A DNA stretch of 35,301 nucleotides from Salinarimonas sp. Its GTDB lineage: Bacteria > Pseudomonadota > Alphaproteobacteria > Rhizobiales > Beijerinckiaceae. Made by a program: the position numbers and the translations under genes. Positions 1-7,300 of the stretch are shown in pieces. The stretch lies in NCBI GenBank assembly GCA_020832565.1, contig JAFIEI010000042.1:1-35301 (forward strand). Direction: 5' to 3'. A model generated the notes under the pieces. It had not been told where the DNA came from. It saw only the letters and a list, made by a program, of their open reading frames with translations, and made no database searches. Position 1 is the stretch's first letter; every line of letters begins with the position of its first letter.

Positions 1-137
1 GCCGCGATCATCGCATCCGAGAGCGCATTGCGCGAGGGCGGGTGATCGAGTGTGATGGTGGCGATGCCGTCCGCATCCGCGCGTCGCAGGGGAAACGCCG
101 CCTGGTCCGCCGCCGGTACTTGTTGCTCGAAACCCAT
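1..137 (-). CDS. Enoyl-CoA hydratase/isomerase family protein, N-terminal part (gene runs off the window)
   Basis: Only the first 45 codons are present. They read from an ATG at 135-137 and leave the window at base 1. The segment contains ATITLDHPPSRNALSDAM, the usual first beta-strand of crotonase-fold proteins, where an LxxPxxxNAL pattern precedes the first helix. Enoyl-CoA hydratases add water to 2-enoyl-CoA in beta-oxidation and related pathways, but the family also includes isomerases and hydrolases. The oxyanion-hole and catalytic residues lie outside the window, so the exact reaction cannot be given. The start is supported by a strong ribosome-binding site, AGGAGGAGG, just upstream (about 142-150 on the opposite strand). 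The gene is transcribed away from the neighbouring PaaI thioesterase gene, and the two share a roughly 160-bp divergent promoter region. Confidence 0.85.
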   Translation of the reverse strand, partial: MGFEQQVPAADQAAFPLRRADADGIATITLDHPPSRNALSDAMIA

Positions 138-244
138 ATGGCCTCCTCCTGATTGCCTGTCCGCTCTGCACGGATTCGTCTTGTCTTGCGCGGGTCGAGG
201 CGTTCTCATGGACGCAGAGGAAACCGCTCGGACACGCACGCTTC

Positions 245-268
245 GTCTTCATGCATCGTCTTGAAGAC
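245..268. promoter_or_regulatory. Inverted repeat in a divergent promoter region, possible operator
   Basis: GTCTTCA at 245-251 is repeated in inverted form as TGAAGAC at 262-268, with a 10-base spacer. The second arm also belongs to the perfect 11-bp palindrome GTCTTGAAGAC (258-268). It lies about 30 bp before the thioesterase start and about 110 bp before the divergent enoyl-CoA hydratase gene. This is a plausible repressor site, but no regulator gene is adjacent and function is inference. Confidence 0.3.
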
Positions 269-296
269 ACAGTGCCAAAGGAAAGCCGTCAGGACA

Positions 297-758
297 ATGA
301 GCAAAGCAAACGCAACGCCGCCCGCGCTGAAGATGAGCGCCGAGGAAATCACCGCCTTCCTCGACGAGGAATTCCCCCAGATCCATCTCGGCGGGCGCAG
401 CTTCATCATCGATGAAGTCGCGCCGATGGAAGCGCGCATGCGCATGCTCTATCACGAACGCCACATCCGCCCCGGCGGCACCATCTCCGGCCCCGCCATG
501 ATGTCACTCGCCGACCTCGCCCTCTACGTCGCCATCCTCGCCCAGCTCGGCCCCGTCGCACTCGCCGTCACCACCAACCTCAACTTCAACTTCATGCGCA
601 AACCCGCACAGCGCGACCTGATCGCCGAATGCCGATTATTGAAGCTGGGGCGGACCCTCGCGGTGGGGGATGTGGCGATACGGTCGGACGGGGAGGCGGA
701 GATGGTGTGCCACGCGACGGGGACTTATGCGATTCCGAAGGGGGTGATGGGGATTTAA
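297..758 (+). CDS. PaaI-family hotdog-fold thioesterase
   Basis: A protein of 153 residues. After about 35 variable residues it has a hotdog-fold core: a conserved strand around GRSFIIDEVAP, the helix entry RPGGTISGPAMMSLADLA, where the family's catalytic Asp/Glu is expected, and the strands TNLNFNFMRKP and LKLGRTLAVGDV. Members hydrolyse acyl-CoA thioesters in the cytoplasm; the substrate cannot be told from sequence. I chose the ATG at 297 because homologous-looking sequence begins soon after it and an AGGA-type site lies near 291. The frame stays open upstream to 153, but that part has no family-like sequence. A divergent enoyl-CoA hydratase gene suggests a shared role in acyl-CoA metabolism. 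The gene stands alone on its strand, followed by a 283-bp gap. Confidence 0.85.
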   Translation: MSKANATPPALKMSAEEITAFLDEEFPQIHLGGRSFIIDEVAPMEARMRMLYHERHIRPGGTISGPAMMSLADLALYVAILAQLGPVALAVTTNLNFNFMRKPAQRDLIAECRLLKLGRTLAVGDVAIRSDGEAEMVCHATGTYAIPKGVMGI

Positions 759-877
759 AGCATCCTAAGATTTGCGAATCCGCTTAAATCAACTTATGGT
801 CTTCGCTTCGACGGTTTTGTGCGTTTGTGGCGGGGCGAGCGATGGCGGGAATGGTGGATAAAACGGCGGAATTTTCG

Positions 878-906
878 TTGACATTCGTGTCCGAATTGGG
901 CATAAG
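878..906 (+). promoter_or_regulatory. Sigma-70-type promoter for the NYN-domain gene
   Basis: A perfect -35 hexamer TTGACA (878-883) is followed after exactly 17 bases by CATAAG (901-906), which matches the -10 consensus at its four central positions. The surrounding stretch is clearly more AT-rich than its neighbours. Transcription would start near 913, about 130 bp before the NYN start codon and just ahead of a terminator-like hairpin. Confidence 0.6.
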
Positions 907-919
907 AATTTTATTAGCT

Positions 920-965
920 CCCCGTCGGACTTGGCTGGAAACAGTCCCCGGCGGGGTTTATTTTT
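920..965 (+). terminator. Intrinsic terminator or attenuator in the NYN gene leader
   Basis: The arm at 920-930 (CCCCGTCGGAC) pairs with 944-956 (GTCCCCGGCGGGG). This gives an 11-bp GC-rich stem with one G-U pair, a two-base bulge and a 13-base loop, followed at once by TTTATTTTT (957-965). The geometry is that of a Rho-independent terminator. It sits only a few bases after the predicted transcription start and before the NYN coding region. It may therefore attenuate that gene, or release a short RNA of about 50 nt, rather than simply end the thioesterase transcript, whose stop codon is 160 bp upstream. Confidence 0.6.
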
Positions 966-1041
966 GTGCCTCCCCATTCTCTCAGGAACCGCTGCCAACG
1001 ATACGGCGCTATGCGTTATCCTCAATTCCGGGGGGCGCGCG

Positions 1042-1674
1042 ATGACGGCAGAGCCTGCCGTCAAATATGCCATGGCCTTCATTGATGGCCAGAATTTGTA
1101 TCAGCATGCAAAGGATGCCTTCGGTCATCATCATCCGAACTTCGATCCACGGAAGTTGCATGCTGCCGTCTGCGCAGCGCATGGCTGGACGCCGAACCTT
1201 GTTCGTTTCTACACAGGGATTCCTGACTCGCGCATAAGCCCGATGTGGTCGGGGTACTGGAACAGCCGCATCATTGCGATGAAGCGCGCCGGGATCAAGG
1301 TTACGACGCGTCCGTTGCGCTATCGCGAACAGCAGGCCACCGACGCGCTTGGCAATACGGAAACGGTGCAAGTCGCGCAGGAAAAGGGGATAGATACGCG
1401 CCTTGTGCTCGACATTGTTGCTACGGCCCGCAAGAAACAATGGGATGTCGCGGTGATCTTCAGCCAGGATCAAGACCTGGCGGAAGTGGTGCAGGAAGTG
1501 AAGGATATCGGGGCAGAGCAGGGGCGCAATCTGGAGATCTGCTGTCCCTTTCCCTGTGGACCCAACGCGACATCAAGGCGGGGTATCTACAAAACCAACT
1601 GGTTCCCCATGGATCAAACATTCTACGACTCTTGTCTTGATCCGAAGGACTATCGCCCGAAGAACACGCCTTGA
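1042..1674 (+). CDS. NYN-domain (PIN-like) nuclease-family protein
   Basis: A protein of 210 residues with the layout of NYN/LabA-type domains. The first acidic motif is AMAFIDGQN (Asp15, Asn18). The second is QEKGIDTRLVLDIV (about residues 113-126, with Asp118 and Asp124). The third is VIFSQDQDLAEVV (Asp143, Asp145). These acidic residues form a metal site in the PIN-like fold, and NYN proteins are generally thought to cut RNA; the target here is unknown. The C-terminal 40 residues contain a short Cys-rich patch (CCPFPC) and ARG-rich sequence of unclear role. I took the ATG at 1042 because recognisable sequence begins just after it; the in-frame ATG at 931 lies inside the terminator-like leader. 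The gene interrupts an otherwise metabolic neighbourhood and looks less GC-rich than its neighbours, which may indicate transfer. Confidence 0.8.
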   Translation: MTAEPAVKYAMAFIDGQNLYQHAKDAFGHHHPNFDPRKLHAAVCAAHGWTPNLVRFYTGIPDSRISPMWSGYWNSRIIAMKRAGIKVTTRPLRYREQQATDALGNTETVQVAQEKGIDTRLVLDIVATARKKQWDVAVIFSQDQDLAEVVQEVKDIGAEQGRNLEICCPFPCGPNATSRRGIYKTNWFPMDQTFYDSCLDPKDYRPKNTP

Positions 1675-1716
1675 GAGATCCCAATACCCATCCTCACTCG
1701 CGCGCCATCCCCACCC

Positions 1717-2688
1717 TCACCCCCGCACAAACCCCACCACCGCCTCCGCAGTCTCCGGTGCATCCGGGATCTCCAGATGTGTCTTGTCCGGTACCATGCG
1801 ATATGTCCCGTTGGCATTCAGCGGGGTCATCGTGGGTTCGTAGGCTTCGCTGTGGAAGGCTTCGTCGTTGGTGCCGGCGATGAGGAGGAACGGGGGGAGG
1901 TGGGTTATGTCGGCTTTCCAGTCGCGGCGCGGGGCGAAGGAGGCGTTCAGGCGGAAGGAGTATTCCGGCGTGGCCATGTGGCCGTAGCGGCCTTCGAGCA
2001 CGGCCTTCGGCATGGCGAAGCGCAGCACGGGGTAGCTGTTGAAGGCACGGATGCCGGCGGCGTCGAGGAGCGTCAGGCCGATGATGCGCTTGACGTTAGG
2101 TAACGCCCAGCCGCCCGATTCCGTGCGGGTCGTCGGCGCGTCGTGTTGCAGGAACGGCGCGATGAGGACGGCGCGATCCATCAGATCACCATGCGGCCCG
2201 CCGGCAAAGCGCACCACCAGCCCGCCGCCGGATGAATAGCCGAGCAGGATTACCTCCTGACCGGGTTCGGCCTGCGCGCTGATCAGATCGGCGAGATCAT
2301 CCTCGAGCTGGCCGATATAATCCACGTCCCCGCGCCGCCCGGGCGCCGCGCCGTGGCCGCGCAGGTCCGGGATCAGCACATCGGCGTACTGCGCGACCCG
2401 CCTCCCGAGGCTCTCCAGCGGCATCCCGTTCCAGGCGGAACCGTGGATCATCACGACGAGCGGACCGCCTTCCGGTCCGTCGAGACGCCGCAACACCATG
2501 GGGTAGCCGTCGCGCATGGCCTGCGTCTCCGTGGAGAGCGGTTCGGCCTGCATGTGATTCACGACATCGAATTCCAGCCCCTCGAGGGGATCCGGCGCCG
2601 CGTTCCAGGGCCAGAGCACCATCACGAAGGGGAGGGCGATCGCCACCGCGATCAGAATGGCCGCAATGGCGAGAAGCGTCGTGATCAT
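1717..2688 (-). CDS. Membrane-anchored alpha/beta hydrolase
   Basis: A protein of 323 residues. Residues 3-27 form one hydrophobic segment that looks like an uncleaved signal anchor, so the enzyme probably sits at the inner membrane facing the periplasm. The rest is an alpha/beta-hydrolase fold. The oxyanion strand is VVMIHGSAW (around 78-86), followed by PDLRGHG (108-113). The nucleophile elbow is GYSSG with Ser152, the acid is probably Asp275 in AGTNDEAF, and the base is His304 in DKTHLEIPD. The complete triad argues for an active hydrolase of esterase or lysophospholipase type, but the substrate is unknown. An AGGG site precedes the ATG at 2688. The gene converges on the NYN gene with a 42-bp gap. 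Its upstream region contains the inverted-repeat cluster at 2776-2832. Confidence 0.85.
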   Translation of the reverse strand: MITTLLAIAAILIAVAIALPFVMVLWPWNAAPDPLEGLEFDVVNHMQAEPLSTETQAMRDGYPMVLRRLDGPEGGPLVVMIHGSAWNGMPLESLGRRVAQYADVLIPDLRGHGAAPGRRGDVDYIGQLEDDLADLISAQAEPGQEVILLGYSSGGGLVVRFAGGPHGDLMDRAVLIAPFLQHDAPTTRTESGGWALPNVKRIIGLTLLDAAGIRAFNSYPVLRFAMPKAVLEGRYGHMATPEYSFRLNASFAPRRDWKADITHLPPFLLIAGTNDEAFHSEAYEPTMTPLNANGTYRMVPDKTHLEIPDAPETAEAVVGFVRG

Positions 2689-2775
2689 GATTTGCCCTGC
2701 TTTCGTGCGATCTCTTCACGGTCGGCGGCAGCCTGAAGGCGACGGGCGCGCGGATCAAGGGGCTGGCCGGAGGGT

Positions 2776-2832
2776 GCCTGAAAAAGCAGGCGGTAACTAA
2801 TTACCTCATGTAGCGGTATTAAAATACCACTA
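2776..2832. promoter_or_regulatory. Three packed inverted repeats, likely operator region
   Basis: In order, these are GCCTG-N6-CAGGC (2776-2791), GGTAA-CTAA-TTACC (2792-2805) and the 22-bp near-palindrome at 2811-2832. The last has core GGTATT-AA-AATACC and flanks TAG and CTA. The second and third share GGTA/TACC half-sites, and their centres are 23 bp apart, about two helical turns. This arrangement suits a dimeric regulator binding two tandem operators on one DNA face. The adjacent targets would be the alpha/beta hydrolase (start 124 bp away, minus strand) and possibly rplM. No regulator gene is next to it, so the assignment is inference. Confidence 0.4.
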
Positions 2833-2887
2833 ACCAAATCCCTTGCATATCAACCCTTCCAGCCCCACCAATCTCCCTAAAAACCCC

Positions 2888-2914
2888 TTGACGCGGTACG
2901 AAACTGCGCATAAA
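2888..2914 (+). promoter_or_regulatory. Putative rplM-rpsI promoter
   Basis: TTGACG (2888-2893) is followed by CATAAA (2909-2914). The spacer is 15 bases, shorter than ideal; shifting the -10 register to TAAACC gives 17. It lies about 90 bp ahead of rplM and points the right way. It is the best sigma-70-like match in the gap. Confidence 0.45.
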
Positions 2915-3002
2915 CCGACGCCATCGCCGCTGCGTTCGGGGTTCCCGGGCTGGCGGCTCTTCGTTTGGAACGGGGTTTTTGCCCCTTTAGGGATACAGCG
3001 CA

Positions 3003-3464
3003 ATGAAAACGTTTTCGCTGAAGCCCGCCGATGTCGAGAAGAAGTGGGTCATCATCGACGCGGAGGGCCTCGTCGTGGGCCGTCTCGCCTCGGTCGTGGC
3101 GATGCGCCTTCGCGGCAAGCACAAGGCGAGCTACACGCCGCATGTCGATTGCGGTGACAATGTCATCGTGATCAACGCCGACAAGGTGGTCTTCACCGGC
3201 CGCAAGCGCGACCAGAAGGTCTATTACCACCATACCGGCCATCCGGGCGGCATCAAGGCCCGCACGGCGAAGACGATCCTCGAGGGTCGTTTCCCCGAGC
3301 GCGTGGTCGAGAAGGCCGTCGAGCGCATGCTCCCGCGCGGCCCGCTCTTCCGCAAGATCCTCGGCAACCTGCGCGTCTATCCCGGCTCCGAGCATCCCCA
3401 TGAGGCGCAGCAGCCGGAAGCGCTCGATGTCGCTTCCCTGAACGCCAAGAACCGGAGGCTCTGA
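3003..3464 (+). CDS. rplM: 50S ribosomal protein L13
   Basis: A protein of 153 residues, the usual length for alphaproteobacterial L13. It starts with [15 protein letters not shown], typical of this group. It carries the family core [12 protein letters not shown], the stretch [23 protein letters not shown] and the C-terminal [12 protein letters not shown]13 binds 23S rRNA early in assembly of the large ribosomal subunit. The ATG at 3003 follows AGGGA at 2989-2993. rpsI follows after 2 bp, and its ribosome-binding site (GGAGG, 3454-3458) lies within the end of rplM, so the two are translated from one message in the almost universal rplM-rpsI order. Confidence 0.97.
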   Translation: MKTFSLKPADVEKKWVIIDAEGLVVGRLASVVAMRLRGKHKASYTPHVDCGDNVIVINADKVVFTGRKRDQKVYYHHTGHPGGIKARTAKTILEGRFPERVVEKAVERMLPRGPLFRKILGNLRVYPGSEHPHEAQQPEALDVASLNAKNRRL

Positions 3465-3466
3465 TC

Positions 3467-3940
3467 ATGGCCACTTTGCAGTCCCTCTCCGATCTCGGCC
3501 AGCAGGACGAGACCCCGGTCGAAGCACCGGTCCATGTCCAGAAGCTCGACGCCCATGGCCGCGCCTATGCCACCGGCAAGCGCAAGGACGCCATCGCCCG
3601 CGTCTGGATCAAGCCGGGCGCCGGCAAGATCTCGGTCAATGGCCGTGAGCTGGAAGTGTATTTTGCGCGCCCCGTGCTGCGCATGATCCTGAACCAGCCG
3701 CTGCAGCTGACCAACCGTGTCGACCAGTACGACATCCAGGTCACCGTGAAGGGTGGCGGCCTCTCCGGCCAGGCCGGCGCCGTGCGCCATGGTCTGTCCA
3801 AGGCGCTGACCTATTACGAGCCCGAGCTGCGCGCCATCCTCAAGAAGGAAGGCTTCCTGACGCGCGACTCGCGTATCGTCGAGCGCAAGAAGTACGGTCG
3901 CGCCAAGGCCCGCCGTTCGTTCCAGTTCTCGAAGCGCTGA
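3467..3940 (+). CDS. rpsI: 30S ribosomal protein S9
   Basis: A protein of 157 residues. Roughly the first 30 residues are the acidic, variable N-terminal extension seen in alphaproteobacterial S9. The conserved domain then begins with [19 protein letters not shown]. It continues with [19 protein letters not shown] and ends in the basic tail RRSFQFSKR. In the ribosome the C-terminal Ser-Lys-Arg reaches the P-site tRNA anticodon region; here it is intact. The ATG follows the GGAGG at 3454-3458. It is the second and last gene of the rplM operon, which ends at the hairpin at 3967-3995. Confidence 0.97.
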   Translation: MATLQSLSDLGQQDETPVEAPVHVQKLDAHGRAYATGKRKDAIARVWIKPGAGKISVNGRELEVYFARPVLRMILNQPLQLTNRVDQYDIQVTVKGGGLSGQAGAVRHGLSKALTYYEPELRAILKKEGFLTRDSRIVERKKYGRAKARRSFQFSKR

Positions 3941-3966
3941 TCGGCCTCCGATCATCGTCGGTTTCG

Positions 3967-3995
3967 AAGGGTCGCGCATGGCGCGGCCCTTTTTC
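3967..3995 (+). terminator. Intrinsic terminator after rplM-rpsI
   Basis: AGGGTCGCGC (3968-3977) pairs with GCGCGGCCCT (3981-3990) across the loop ATG. The 10-bp stem contains one G-U pair and runs into TTTTT (3990-3994). It starts 28 bp after the rpsI stop codon, in the correct orientation. Confidence 0.88.
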
Positions 3996-4057
3996 GTTGA
4001 GACAACGGGATCGCGCCTTTCGGGAAGAGAAACATGTCGCGGCCTTCATGCAGGGGC

Positions 4058-4095
4058 TTCCCTCCCAGGCGGGGAGGGAACGAGGGTGGGGCGAT
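4058..4095. repeat. Dispersed hairpin repeat, copy 1
   Basis: A perfect 9-bp stem, TTCCCTCCC (4058-4066) with GGGAGGGAA (4072-4080), encloses a 5-base loop. It is followed by the tail CGAGGGTGGGGCGA (4081-4094). A second copy with the same hairpin type, tail and orientation lies at 24377-24411. The pair looks like a family of short interspersed palindromic elements. Confidence 0.6.
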
Positions 4096-4131
4096 TTCGT
4101 GGTGGCACGCCCGGCGCTTTACTGCGAATTT

Positions 4132-4156
4132 GGAACCTTGGCCGCATGAGCTGGTT
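4132..4156 (+). promoter_or_regulatory. Candidate EcfG/RpoE2-type general stress promoter for the glgE-treY operon
   Basis: GGAACC starts at 4132. GGTT (4153-4156) follows GGAAC after 16 bases, which puts TT 18 bases after GGAAC. This fits the alphaproteobacterial general-stress sigma pattern as I recall it: GGAAC, 16-17 bases, CGTT in Methylobacterium, or GGAAC, 18-19 bases, TT in Sinorhizobium. The one deviation is G for C before GTT. The site is 154 bp upstream of glgE, and no other gene lies between. Trehalose genes are frequent targets of this regulon, which makes the match more credible, but it is a short motif. Confidence 0.42.
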
Positions 4157-4309
4157 GGTAGGCTGAACCTGTAGGGGAACCACCGACGCTTGCGTGGAGA
4201 GCACAGTATTTGGGCAATCCCGGGGAAACATACCATCCCGTTCGATGCATACCCGCGCTATCATCCCTGCGAATCGACGGCATCCAGGCGGTTGTAACCA
4301 CGAGGGACC

Positions 4310-7300
4310 ATGGCCAGAACGCAGTCATCCGCGCATCCTCGCATCTATTACCTGCACCATCGCGCCATCAGTTGGCCCGACGGGCTCGGCGGCTGGCTCG
4401 ATCATGCAGCCGATCTCGGCTTCGACCATGTGGCCCTGTCGCCACCGTTTCGCGCCGGACGCACGGGCGACGTCTTCTTTTCCGTCGATCACGATATGCC
4501 AGCGGAAGGGCTCACGCCCGGCGATTCCGTGTCGGCGGCGCTTGCCCACGTCGCCGGCGAGGCCCGAAGCCGGGGGCTGGCGCTGCTGATCGATCTCGCG
4601 CCCCAGCAATTCGCGCTCGAACACCCCGAAGTCGAGGCTGCGCCGGAGCGCTTCACCGTGCGGCGCGAGGCGGCAGGCGGGCCGGTCGATCCGCGTCGCC
4701 CGGCAACGGCGCAGGGAGCGGCATGGTCGCGGCTCGACGATGCGGCGGTCGCCTGGCTGAAGCAATATTGGGAGCCGCGGATCGCGGCATGGGCGAAGGC
4801 CGGCGTCAAGGGCTTTCGCGCAGTCCGGCCCGGCGCGGCATCTGCCGGCCTGTGGCGCTGGATCATCGAAACCATGCGCGCGCACCGCTCCGACGCCCTC
4901 GTCATCGGGGATACGACCGGCCTGCCGCGCTCCGATGCGCTGGGGCTTGCGGGCTGCGGCTTCGATTACCTGCTCTCGTCGCTGCCCTGGTGGGACGGAC
5001 GCGCGCCCTGGCTCGTCGAGGAGCACGCCGCGCTCTCGGCGATTGCACCGGTCATGACCATGCCAGAGGCGCCCTTCGCCACGCGGCTCGCAGAGCGCGC
5101 CGGTGATGCGCGCGGGCTGGTGCCGGCCTATGACCAGTCGCTGCGGCTCTCCGTCGGGCTCGGTTGCGGCATGCTGATGCCGATGGGTTTCGAATACGCC
5201 GCGCGCCGCCCGCTCCACGCGACCGAGAGCCGTCCCGAGGATGGCGCCCGCATGGCCGAGGACGGGACTGCCGGGATCGCCTCTCTGGTGCGCAGCGCCA
5301 ACACGCTCATCCGGACGGCGCCAGCACTGTCTCACCCCGGATCCCTGCGTGCGCTGACCGGACCCTCCGCCCAGGCGACGGGGATCCTGCGCACGCCCGC
5401 CGATCCGCGCGTTGCACAGGAGGCGCTGCTCGTCCTGCTCAATCCCGATCTGCACGAAAGCCACGACGTTGCCGCGAGCAAGCTGCGTGCCCAGATGGGC
5501 GGCGAATTCGCCGGTTTCGCGCCGCTCGAAGGCGGCGATACCAGCGATTCCGCCGGCGATACCTTCTATCTCGAACCCGGCGCAGTTTTGCTTGCGCAGG
5601 CCGCGCGCGCAAAACCGGTGAAACTCACGGTCCCCGCCGGCAAACGCGCGGCGAAAGCGGCGGGTGCGGCGCCGCGCATCGTCGTCGAGGGGCTGTCGCC
5701 CTGCATCGATCAGGGACGGTATCCGGTCAAGCGCATCGTCGGCGATTCCATCACCGTGGAGGCCGATGCCTTCATGGATGGCCACGAGGTGATCAGCGTC
5801 GAGCTGCGCTGGCGCGCGAGCGACGAAAAGGTCTGGCGCACGGCGCCGATGCTGCCGCAGGGCAATGACCGTTTCCGCGCGGTGATGCATCTGGAGCGGA
5901 TGGGCCGGCACGATTATGTCGTCGAGGCCTGGTTCGACCGTTACGCGAGCTACGCCCGCGATCTCGGCAAGAAGAGCGCGGCGGGGGTCGATATCGCGCT
6001 CGATCTGATCGAAGGCCGCAATTTCGTCGCCGCCGCTCAAGGCCGCACGAAGGGTGAGCTGAAGGAGCGCCTGGGGGATATTCTCGCCGATTTCGATCAT
6101 GCGGATGAGGCCGGCAAGGTCGAGATCCTGCTGGGTACCGAGGCGCGGGCGCTGATGCACGAGGCGGATGATCGCCCGTTCAGCGCGCAGAGCGTAGTCC
6201 AGTCCGTCGATGCCGAGCGCCAGCAGGCGCTGTTTGCGAGCTGGTACGAGATTTTCCCGCGCTCGCAGACGGACGACCCTGACCGTCACGGCACTTTCCG
6301 CGACGTCATACCCGTGCTGCCGCGCGTGCGCGACATGGGCTTCGACGTGCTCTATTTCACGCCGATCCACCCGATCGGACGCAAGAACCGCAAGGGCCGC
6401 AACAACACGCTGACACCGGGCCCCGACGATGTCGGGTCGCCCTATGCGATCGGCTCGGAGGATGGCGGGCATGATGCGCTGCATCCGCAGCTCGGCACGC
6501 TCGAGGATTTCCGGGCGTTGCGCGACGCGGCGATGGCGCACGGGCTGGAACTCGCCCTCGATTTCGCCATCCAGTGCTCGCCCGATCACCCCTGGCTGAA
6601 GGAGCATCCCGGCTGGTTCGACTACCGGCCCGACGGCACGATCAAATATGCCGAGAATCCGCCGAAGAAATACGAAGACATCGTCAATGTCGATTTCTAC
6701 ACCGACGAAGCCGTTCCCGATCTCTGGATCGCCCTGCGCGACGTCGTGCTGTTCTGGGTCGGGGAGGGGGTGAAGACGTTCCGCGTCGACAACCCGCATA
6801 CCAAGCCGCTGCCATTCTGGGAGTGGATGATCGACCAGGTGCGCGCCCGCCATCCGGACGTGATCTTCCTCTCCGAGGCCTTCACCCGGCCCAAGATGAT
6901 GTATCATCTGGCCAAGGTCGGCTTCTCGCAGAGCTACACGTATTTCACCTGGCGCAACACGAAATACGAGCTGCAGAGCTATCTGGAAGAGCTGTCCCAG
7001 GAGGCGCCGAAGGATTTCTACCGGCCGCATTTCTTCGTCAACACGCCGGACATCAACCCGGTCTATCTGCAGCGCTCGGGCCGCGCCGGGTTCCTGATCC
7101 GCGCCTGCCTCGCGGCGACTTTGTCGGGGCTGTGGGGGGTCTATTCCGGCTATGAGCTGCTCGAATCCGAACCGGTCCCGGGTAAGGAAGAGTACAAGGA
7201 TTCGGAGAAATACGAGATCCGCGTGCGTGACTGGAACGCACCGGGCAATATCGTGCCCGACATCGCGCGGCTCAACCGCATCCGCAAGGCCAATCCGGCC

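Larger units (their letters stand above)
2689..3002. other. Intergenic region between the divergent hydrolase and rplM genes
   Basis: This 314-bp gap has no convincing small gene. It holds three inverted repeats (2776-2832), a putative rplM promoter (2888-2914) and a small hairpin just before the rplM ribosome-binding site (GGGG 2972-2975 with CCCC 2982-2985, loop TTTTTG). The rplM Shine-Dalgarno sequence AGGGA lies at 2989-2993. Confidence 0.6.
3941..4309. other. Intergenic region between rpsI and the glucan/trehalose operon
   Basis: This 369-bp gap contains the rpsI terminator (3967-3995), a dispersed hairpin repeat (4058-4095) and a candidate EcfG-type promoter (4132-4156). It ends with a leader of about 150 nt that includes the small inverted repeat GGTTGTAACC (4290-4299) just before the glgE ribosome-binding site. 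I found no coding region or RNA family in it. Confidence 0.6.

Noticed and set aside
153-296. Longer N-terminus for the first PaaI thioesterase
   Set aside because: The added 48 residues are Arg/Ser-rich and unlike the family, and the dyad at 245-268 suggests this is regulatory DNA.
789-1082. A 97-codon minus-strand frame across the NYN leader
   Set aside because: It runs through the promoter and terminator hairpin and has no family-like sequence; the plus-strand signals explain the region better.
1700-1740. C-rich stretch resembling the tail of the dispersed hairpin repeat in reverse orientation
   Set aside because: It lacks the hairpin arms and partly overlaps the end of the alpha/beta hydrolase gene; the resemblance is only a GGGTGGGG run.
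4176-4200. Second GGAAC (4176-4180) as an EcfG promoter
   Set aside because: No GTT follows at 16-19 bases; only the GGAAC at 4132 has a partner.
3996-4309. Possible structured RNA or riboswitch in the glgE leader
   Set aside because: Several short AACC/GGTT pairings exist, but I could not build a consistent fold or match a known family.
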